Source: Prevotella sp. CAG:1185
GTDB taxonomy: Bacteria > Bacteroidota > Bacteroidia > Bacteroidales > Bacteroidaceae
Direction: 5' to 3'
Assembly (NCBI GenBank): GCA_000436695.1
Contig: HF992633.1
Coordinates: forward strand, 1 to 10,792
DNA: 10,792 nt
Shown here: positions 6,050 through 10,792 of the stretch, piece after piece
How the letters are laid out: each line of letters opens with the position of its first letter
Numbering within the stretch: position 1 is the first letter of the stretch
Program-made: the position numbers and the translations under genes
Notes under the pieces: model-generated
What the model saw: only the letters and a program-made list of their open reading frames with translations
What the model was told of the DNA's origin: nothing
Databases searched by the model: none

Positions 6050-6455
6050 TAAACGCCAGCGCATACATTCTGATCTGCTTAATCATGGCCAGCAGACCGT
6101 TTGAGCGGGTGGGCGAGAGGTGATCTTTCAGACCGATGCGTTCGATGAAATACAGGTCAGCGTCAAGAATCTCCTGCGGTGTGTGTCCGCTCAGCACGCG
6201 TATCAGCAGTGCGATTATGCCCTTGACGATGAGCGCGTCGCTCTCAGCCGTAAAATAAATCTTGCCGTCCTCATAGTCAGCCTGCAGCCACACACGGCTC
6301 TGACAGCCGTCAATCAGGTTACTCTCCGTCTTATACTTGTCGTCGAGCGGCTTCTGTTCGTTGCCCAGGTCAATGAGCAACTGATATTTGTCCATCCAGT
6401 CGGTGAAGTCAGAAAACTCCTCAATCACCTCATCCTGTGCTTCATTTATTGTCAT
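6030..6455 (-). CDS. sufE: SufE, cysteine desulfurase sulfur acceptor
   Basis: SufE takes persulfide sulfur from the cysteine desulfurase SufS and passes it to the SUF scaffold for Fe-S cluster assembly in the cytoplasm. The 141-residue protein has the family layout: an N-terminal helix (EEFSDFTDWMDKYQLLIDLG, 12-31), then NLIDGCQSRVWL (46-57) with the sulfur-accepting Cys51, the same number as in E. coli SufE. Further conserved blocks are FTAESDALIVKGIIALLIRV (68-87) and a C-terminal LSPTRSNGLLAM (113-124). Length is normal. The last five residues (VKNEE) are encoded by a heptamer repeat array. No promoter box was seen before it, and the 166-base gap to the upstream U32 gene shows no terminator, so cotranscription is likely. 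No sufS, sufB, sufC or sufD is in the window. Confidence 0.92.
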   Translation of the reverse strand: MTINEAQDEVIEEFSDFTDWMDKYQLLIDLGNEQKPLDDKYKTESNLIDGCQSRVWLQADYEDGKIYFTAESDALIVKGIIALLIRVLSGHTPQEILDADLYFIERIGLKDHLSPTRSNGLLAMIKQIRMYALAFKVKNEE

Positions 6456-6570
6456 AATATCCTTTGTTTTTAATATGTTTGTCTATTTGTGTGTCAAGGA
6501 GAAACAATAGCTTCCGTTTCTATACCGTTGTCATAATCAGCTTTGCTCTTACGCAACAAGGCATTTGACT

Positions 6571-6615
6571 TTAACTCCTTTAACTCCTTTAACTACTCTA
6601 ACTCCTTTAACTCCT
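6571..6615. repeat. Five 9-bp tandem repeats, TTAACTCCT
   Basis: Units at 6571, 6580, 6589, 6598 and 6607: three are exact TTAACTCCT, one is TTAACTACT and one is CTAACTCCT. On the transcribed minus strand they read AGGAGTTAA, so each exact unit carries a Shine-Dalgarno-like AGGAG. The array starts 7 bases after the U32 stop codon, inside the spacer to sufE. Confidence 0.85.
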
Positions 6616-6621
6616 AAAAAT

Positions 6622-7878
6622 TTAATACTTCGGCTCCACCTTAACCAGCTTAAACAGCTTGTCGCTTGGTCTAACCTTGTCAGGCACCTTAAACGATACT
6701 CTGGTGCCCTTTTGGGCAGTCTGCACGGCATGAGTGTCGTCGTGAATCTCCTCGACGGTTACATACATCACGCCAGTGGTAGGACCTGTTATAAGCATCT
6801 TGTCGCCTACAGAGAATTCGCATGCCTCGCACGAGAACTCAGCCACGCCGAGCTTAGAGAAATACTTGACGCCCTTGCCCACGTAAACCTTGCGCTCCGT
6901 GGCGTTAGAGCCATAGTTCTTGTTCCATTCGCCAAGGCGCTGTCCCTGGTAGTAACCATCCCAGAATCCGCGGTTGAACACCGTTGCCAGGCGCTCGTCC
7001 CATTCGTCCTTCTTCTCCTCGGTGAACGTGCCGTCAAGTACGCTCTGTATGGCCTCCTTGTAGCATTTCACCACGGTGTAGACATACTCAGGTCCGCGTG
7101 CGCGGCCCTCTATCTTGAACACCCTTACGCCGGCCTTCATCATGCGGTCGATGAAGCGCACCGTTTTAAGGTCCTTCGGACTCATTATATATTTGTTGTC
7201 AATCTCCAGCTCCGTGCCTGTCTCCTTGTCGGTCACGATGTATGAGCGGCGGCACAGCTGCATGCACTCTCCGCGGTTGGCAGAGCGCGCCGCGTTGTCA
7301 AGACTCAGATAGCACTTGCCGCTGATGGCCATGCACAGCGCGCCGTGGCAGAACATCTCAATGCGAATCTTCTTGCCCGACGGTCCGCAGATGTTCATCT
7401 GCTCCGCCTGCTCATGTATCTTTGCCACCTGCTCCATCTTAAGCTCGCGCGCCAGCACCACAACGTCGGCAAACTGCGAATAGAACTTCAGCGCCTCTAT
7501 GTTGCTTATGTTAAGCTGTGTGGACAGGTGAACCTCCTGGCCAACCTTGCGGCAGTAGGTCATAACGGCCACGTCGCTCGCTATCACGGCCGATATGCCG
7601 GCCTCCTTTGCGGCGTCGATAATCTGGTGCATAAGCTCGATGTCCTCGTCATAGATGATGGTGTTAACCGTCAGATACGTCTTTACGCCGTGTTCGTTGC
7701 ATGTTGCTGCAATCTCGCGCAGGTCGTTAATAGAGAACGTGTTGGCAGAGTGTGCCCTCATGTTCAGCTTCTCGATGCCGAAATAAATCGAGTCGGCACC
7801 GGCCTGCAGTGCTGCCTGCAGACTCTCGCGGCTGCCCACGGGCGCCATTATCTCATAGTCGGAAATGTTAGTGTCCAT
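6622..7878 (-). CDS. Peptidase U32 family protein, TrhP/YegQ-like
   Basis: U32 proteins are named as collagenase-type peptidases, but characterised members act in hydroxylation: TrhP (YegQ) in tRNA wobble uridine, RlhA in 23S rRNA, UbiU/UbiV in ubiquinone synthesis. The 418-residue product opens with the family start YEIMAPVGSRESLQAALQAG (8-27) and DSIYFGI (29-35). The signature EMFCHGALC (174-182) is followed by SGKC (186-189) and NRGECMQLCR (201-210), giving Cys177, 182, 189, 205 and 209, from which a 4Fe-4S cluster is plausible as in UbiU/V. IMSPKDL (231-237) and FKIEGRARGPEYV (254-266) are also typical, and a C-terminal beta-barrel-like domain (about 330-418) follows. The best guess is a TrhP-type tRNA hydroxylation factor, but paralogues are common in this family. 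It has a consensus promoter and a long leader containing a terminator-like hairpin. Confidence 0.88.
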   Translation of the reverse strand: MDTNISDYEIMAPVGSRESLQAALQAGADSIYFGIEKLNMRAHSANTFSINDLREIAATCNEHGVKTYLTVNTIIYDEDIELMHQIIDAAKEAGISAVIASDVAVMTYCRKVGQEVHLSTQLNISNIEALKFYSQFADVVVLARELKMEQVAKIHEQAEQMNICGPSGKKIRIEMFCHGALCMAISGKCYLSLDNAARSANRGECMQLCRRSYIVTDKETGTELEIDNKYIMSPKDLKTVRFIDRMMKAGVRVFKIEGRARGPEYVYTVVKCYKEAIQSVLDGTFTEEKKDEWDERLATVFNRGFWDGYYQGQRLGEWNKNYGSNATERKVYVGKGVKYFSKLGVAEFSCEACEFSVGDKMLITGPTTGVMYVTVEEIHDDTHAVQTAQKGTRVSFKVPDKVRPSDKLFKLVKVEPKY

Positions 7879-8028
7879 AACTTATAGTGAAATCTTGTTG
7901 TCAATACCCATTTGTCAAAGCCTTTCGGCCATTATAAAAAATGCCCGCCGTAAAAAAGGACGACGAGCCAACCTGAATGTTTTCACAACGGAATAATCCT
8001 TATTGTGATTTGCTTAAAATTCTGTCTG
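7879..8028 (-). other. Long 5' leader of the U32 gene
   Basis: The transcript predicted from the 8029-8059 promoter has a leader of about 145 bases. Besides the terminator-like hairpin (7936-7968) it holds an upstream stem, TCACAA (8008-8003 on the minus strand) with TTGTGA (7988-7983), with partial pairing inside. No ATG that could open a leader peptide was seen before the terminator-like hairpin. This layout fits an attenuated mRNA or a short separate RNA. Confidence 0.5.
7936..7968 (-). terminator. Terminator-like hairpin in the U32 leader (attenuator candidate)
   Basis: On the minus strand GCTCGTCGT (7968-7960) pairs with ACGGCGGGC (7951-7943), a 9-bp stem with two G-U pairs and an 8-base loop. 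One A and then TTTTTT (7941-7936) follow. It lies between the promoter and the ATG, about 57 bases before the start codon, with no coding gene of its own upstream. Confidence 0.65.
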
Positions 8029-8059
8029 CAAAGATACTAATAAAATGCTAACGCTCAAA
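8029..8059 (-). promoter_or_regulatory. Consensus promoter of the U32 gene or operon
   Basis: On the minus strand TTTG (8059-8056), exactly 19 bases, then TATCTTTG (8036-8029). Both elements match the Bacteroidetes -33/-7 consensus without mismatch, the best promoter in the window. Transcription would start near 8022. Confidence 0.82.
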
Positions 8060-8350
8060 CAGTTTTTCATATTTTTATCATATTTGCCCAAGAGCCTGTT
8101 TAACCTTTATCGGTCGCAAGCCGGTATCTGGTTTGTTTCTGCAGGCAGATTGATGTTTTCATCTATCTATTTTACATATTGTGATATTGCCGTCTGCTAT
8201 TTAGCAGGCATAACGGGCTATGTCTAGAAAATAGCGGACGGCAAAATATTCAATATAAAAACGGCAATAGGGCTATCTTAGCTTCATTCCTATAAAAACA
8301 AGAATTTCTCTCCCGCTTATAAAAACCTTAATATTTAGTCAGGCATTAAA
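8060..8350. other. Gene-poor AT-rich stretch behind the protease gene
   Basis: This stretch lies between the protease stop codon (8351) and the U32 promoter. It holds the large inverted repeat (8184-8249) and three copies of TATAAAAAC (8254-8262, 8291-8299, 8318-8326). A plus-strand frame of 60 codons (8045-8227) overlaps both promoter and inverted repeat and has no supporting feature. No T-tailed terminator was found for the protease gene. Confidence 0.5.
8184..8249. repeat. 14-bp inverted repeat with extended stem
   Basis: GCCGTCTGCTATTT (8189-8202) and AAATAGCGGACGGC (8229-8242) pair with one wobble or mismatch. ATATT/AATAT extends the base beyond a 2-base bulge, and CATA/TATG pairs inside the loop. 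CTGCT-ATTT-AGCAG (8194-8207) is a competing small hairpin using the left arm. Neither strand has a T run after the stem, so it is not a standard terminator. Confidence 0.6.
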
Positions 8351-9550
8351 TCAGATTATCTGTTTGTCAACGTGTAATGTATAGCAAACTATCTTGCCGT
8401 CGGCTTTTTTGACGGTATATTTAACTTCTCCATTAAGATTTAAGCCCTTTCGTTGCTCTTCCCATGTTATTTCTTTTACCGGACGGTTGTTTATGGCTAT
8501 GATTATATCTCCAATTTCAATACCGGCCTTTTCTGCTATTCCGCCTTTGTATAATCCGTTCACTATCCATCCTTCATAAATATCCGTGCGGTCAAAAGTT
8601 GCCATGTGGGTTACGGATGATAGCATATACACTCCTTTATTCTTGTTGCGTTTCACCCACACTGAAGAGTTTTCGGGATCTAAGACAATATCGTATAACG
8701 ACCATATTTTATTTCCAATCAGACCTAAATATGGCTTACCAAATGACAGAGCGCCTTTTTCATTAACAGAATAATCTATTACGATGTCTTTAAGTGTATC
8801 TGTCATACAGAATTGCGCGGCTCTTATAATAAACTGGTCAGAACCGCCGCCAATGCCGCCGGCTTGTGTCCTGAAGTATGCTTTCGGTATGTCATCAATA
8901 TTCAGAGAAGATGCTGCCTCGTTAGTAAGACTGATTGAGGATCCACATCCTAAATCCATTCTAAACCATCCTTCCAAGGTGTTCTTCTCGTCAATCTGAA
9001 GTTTGGCCTTTACATCAATACGGTTTTTCTCAAATCGTGCGTCAAGTTTTATATAGTTATCAAGCAAATCATCTTTAAACGGTTTTTTAAGCTGTTTTAT
9101 GTATCCTTCGCTAAAATTGATTTCCAAAGGAGATGTCAGTAGGTGAGTGTTGCCTAACAGACCGTCGGTATGTCTGCCGAGAATGTCACGCAGCTTAATT
9201 ATAGGAGTAATCTTGTTTTGATATTCCATATCACCGCAGTGAATCTTGACGGGCTCGATGAATATCTCTACGCTTTGAGGTCCGCTGTTGCCTGCTCCTC
9301 CGATTTTGGCCCTGCCTTTTCTGCCGAAAGCATTTTGAAGATTATTTACTTTCAGATAATCTTGGTCTAAGTATAGAAAATCAGCCCCGGTGTCATAAAT
9401 TAGGGTAACAGGTATGGTGTCATTAAGCGTACACTGAAAATACAGATGCCTGTCAAAGATAAATGGTATTGCCCCTTCAGGAATGGCCGCAATGCCTTTT
9501 AATGAGAAGAAAAACAGGAAGAGAGAAACAAAATAAAGATTTCTTTTCAT
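8351..9550 (-). CDS. Exported retropepsin-like aspartic protease with PDZ domain
   Basis: The 399-residue product has a signal peptide (MKRNLYFVSLFLFFFSLKGI, cut near residue 22). Two aspartic-protease lobes follow. Lobe one has VTLIYDTGADFLYL (48-61) with catalytic Asp53 and the later hydrophobic-Gly motif TDGLLGN (128-134). Lobe two has FRMDLGCGSSISL (196-208) with Asp199 and YLGLIGNKIW (274-283). A DTG-type loop plus hydrophobic-hydrophobic-Gly in each half suggests an internally duplicated, pepsin-like active site in one chain. The second motif is DLG rather than DTG or DSG. A PDZ domain (about 325-393; AGIEIGDIIIAINNRPV at 342-358) ends the protein and would bind peptide ends or position substrates. 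It should act in the periplasm or at the surface. The gene is clearly more AT-rich than most neighbours. It follows the TPR gene by 96 bases with no clear promoter or terminator between, so cotranscription is possible. Confidence 0.85.
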   Translation of the reverse strand: MKRNLYFVSLFLFFFSLKGIAAIPEGAIPFIFDRHLYFQCTLNDTIPVTLIYDTGADFLYLDQDYLKVNNLQNAFGRKGRAKIGGAGNSGPQSVEIFIEPVKIHCGDMEYQNKITPIIKLRDILGRHTDGLLGNTHLLTSPLEINFSEGYIKQLKKPFKDDLLDNYIKLDARFEKNRIDVKAKLQIDEKNTLEGWFRMDLGCGSSISLTNEAASSLNIDDIPKAYFRTQAGGIGGGSDQFIIRAAQFCMTDTLKDIVIDYSVNEKGALSFGKPYLGLIGNKIWSLYDIVLDPENSSVWVKRNKNKGVYMLSSVTHMATFDRTDIYEGWIVNGLYKGGIAEKAGIEIGDIIIAINNRPVKEITWEEQRKGLNLNGEVKYTVKKADGKIVCYTLHVDKQII

Positions 9551-9646
9551 AGGCTTAAATATTTAATTAGTATTGTATTAATCTGAGATAAGCTGTCTCT
9601 ATTATGTGCCGACGTGGCGTCTTTCCGTTTTAGGCAGCCGGCATGG

Positions 9647-10756
9647 TCAGTTTGCAGGCAGGCTTATTATGGCTCCGTTGAAGTTCTCCTTCACTCCCAC
9701 TACTGCCTCAGCCTGTTTCACCATCTGGTTAAGTTCCTTGTTGGGCTTAACCAATGCCGCCATGCTCAGGAAAGTTCTGTAGTAAGCCTTCTCCATGTCG
9801 TGCTTGCCTATAAATCCGTATGCCTGCGCCGTGTTGAATATCGTGGCCATACTGTTGCGGTTAAGTTTGAGCGCCTCACGCCATGCGTATATTGCCGACC
9901 AGTATTTGCCCTGCTTGTAGTAGCCTTCGCCCAATGCGCGCTTTACTACAAACAGCACCGTATGGTCGGGCTCCATCAGTTCGATTGATTTTTCCAGATA
10001 GTCAATGCCCTCGGCTAAGCTGTCCATGTCGACACACACTATGCCGAGGCGGTAAAGGCATCCCGCATTTTGCATCTTGCTTTTTTCGGCTGCCATGGTG
10101 AGCCATTTGCGTGCCATAGGGTTTTTGCCCGTCTGCATGTAAGCCATGCCGAGCGAGTAGACCGTGTTGTAGGTAGAGTCGCCCAGTTCGAGCAGCCTGT
10201 TGTACGCATTTATAGCCTTGCTGTAGTCGCGCATCAGGAAGTTTGCGTCGGCATATTCGCGTATCACGGGCAGACACGTAGAGTCTGTCTGCATATACTT
10301 TGCCGTAATGTCATAAGCCTTTTGTGGCGACGATATTTTGTCGTCGCTGTTGTATATGTGTGCCATGTATGCCGTCACGATGCCGTCCATAGGGCATCTG
10401 CTCAGTAACCTGTTGCCCCATTCTATCTGTTTTGCCGTGTTGTCCATGTATCTGTAGCAGTCAAACAGCCGGCGCATCGTCTCCTGGCTCAGACTGTCGG
10501 CGCCTTTCTTTGCCATATCTTCGAGCATTGCCGCGCATTTGCGGTATTCGCCGCGCATAAACAGGCAGTGCGCCATCTTGTCCTTTATAGCGTCAGATCT
10601 GTCGGCCTGCAGCACCTCGCCGTAATATCTCATGGCGTTGAACGTGTCGTTTATCTTCATGCAACTGTCGCCCAGTGCCTCTGTCATGTCATTGTCGGCT
10701 CTGGCTGAGGCTGCCGTCAGAGTCATTAGCAATAGTATAAGATTGATTATTCTCAT
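9647..10756 (-). CDS. Periplasmic TPR-repeat protein
   Basis: The 369-residue product starts with a signal peptide, MRIINLILLLMTLTAASARA, cut near residue 20. The rest is all-helical with TPR-like repeats. The clearest are around 41-82, 179-212, 213-260, 269-300 and 301-334, with the usual Gly/Ala/Tyr pattern (SLGMAYMQTGKNPMARKWL at 201-219, ALGEGYYKQGKYWSAIYAW at 274-292). There are no catalytic motifs. TPR proteins act as docking scaffolds; the partner is unknown. No lipobox Cys follows the signal, so it should be soluble in the periplasm or bound by a partner. The exported protease gene lies 96 bases downstream on the same strand. The ATG at 10756 is chosen because it begins the signal peptide and a -7 promoter box sits just upstream. 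Confidence 0.85.
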   Translation of the reverse strand: MRIINLILLLMTLTAASARADNDMTEALGDSCMKINDTFNAMRYYGEVLQADRSDAIKDKMAHCLFMRGEYRKCAAMLEDMAKKGADSLSQETMRRLFDCYRYMDNTAKQIEWGNRLLSRCPMDGIVTAYMAHIYNSDDKISSPQKAYDITAKYMQTDSTCLPVIREYADANFLMRDYSKAINAYNRLLELGDSTYNTVYSLGMAYMQTGKNPMARKWLTMAAEKSKMQNAGCLYRLGIVCVDMDSLAEGIDYLEKSIELMEPDHTVLFVVKRALGEGYYKQGKYWSAIYAWREALKLNRNSMATIFNTAQAYGFIGKHDMEKAYYRTFLSMAALVKPNKELNQMVKQAEAVVGVKENFNGAIISLPAN

Positions 10757-10767
10757 AAGTAACTGTT

Positions 10768-10775
10768 CAAAATTA
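10768..10775 (-). promoter_or_regulatory. -7 promoter box for the TPR gene
   Basis: The minus strand reads TAATTTTG, an exact TAnnTTTG match, ending only 11 bases before the ATG. The transcript would have a leader of perhaps 5-7 bases. The -33 position lies beyond the window edge. Confidence 0.5.
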
Positions 10776-10792
10776 ATTTTATAAATATGAAT

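Noticed and set aside
6565..7245. Plus-strand 226-codon frame opposite the U32 gene
   Set aside because: Begins inside the 9-bp repeat array and mirrors the U32 coding sequence; no independent support.
8045..8227. Plus-strand 60-codon frame in the gene-poor stretch
   Set aside because: Overlaps the U32 promoter and the inverted repeat, with no promoter box or recognisable family.

Overview
The window looks like chromosomal DNA from a Bacteroidales bacterium, most likely Prevotella or a close relative. This rests on recalled family resemblance (hybrid sensor kinase, PorT-like barrel, MGGFFG-type PurF, SpoU methylase) and on promoters of the Bacteroidetes type (-33 TTTG, -7 TAnnTTTG). Start codons lack clear Shine-Dalgarno sites and sit behind A-rich leaders. 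No search could be run, so the genus is an inference. All genes but one (marC) are on the minus strand. No tRNA, rRNA, CRISPR array, insertion sequence or integrase was seen.

Layout: (1) 1-841, the N-terminal 280 residues of a membrane sensor, probably a hybrid histidine kinase, running off the left edge. (2) 1167-1331, a 54-residue exported peptide gene with its own terminator. Behind it lies an array of seven TGTGGAA/TTCCACA motifs at mostly helical spacing. (3) 1689-3098, a PurF-like amidophosphoribosyltransferase whose phosphoribosyltransferase and Fe-S ligands look intact but whose glutaminase site is degenerate. (4) 3398-4111, a small outer-membrane beta-barrel protein with a well-formed promoter and possible operator half-sites. 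(5) 4418-5071 (+), a MarC-family membrane protein. (6) 7878 down to 5346, U32 peptidase-family protein, SufE and a SpoU/TrmH RNA methyltransferase, plausibly one transcription unit. It has a consensus promoter, an intrinsic-terminator-like hairpin in the leader, and an 18-bp terminator hairpin at the far end. The spacers between these genes are filled with 7-bp and 9-bp tandem repeats. (7) 10756 down to 8351, a periplasmic TPR protein followed by an exported two-lobed retropepsin-like protease with a PDZ domain. The protease gene is visibly more AT-rich than most of the window.

Functional links: U32 proteins such as TrhP, RlhA and UbiU/V act in RNA or quinone hydroxylation, and several are reported to carry Fe-S clusters. 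SufE delivers sulfur for Fe-S assembly, and SpoU enzymes methylate RNA ribose. The middle operon can therefore be read as an Fe-S/RNA-modification group. The TPR protein and protease may form an envelope pair. I do not see a clear new multi-gene system. The best leads are the degenerate-glutaminase PurF, the phased TGTGGAA array upstream of the small exported peptide, and the leader terminator of the U32 gene.
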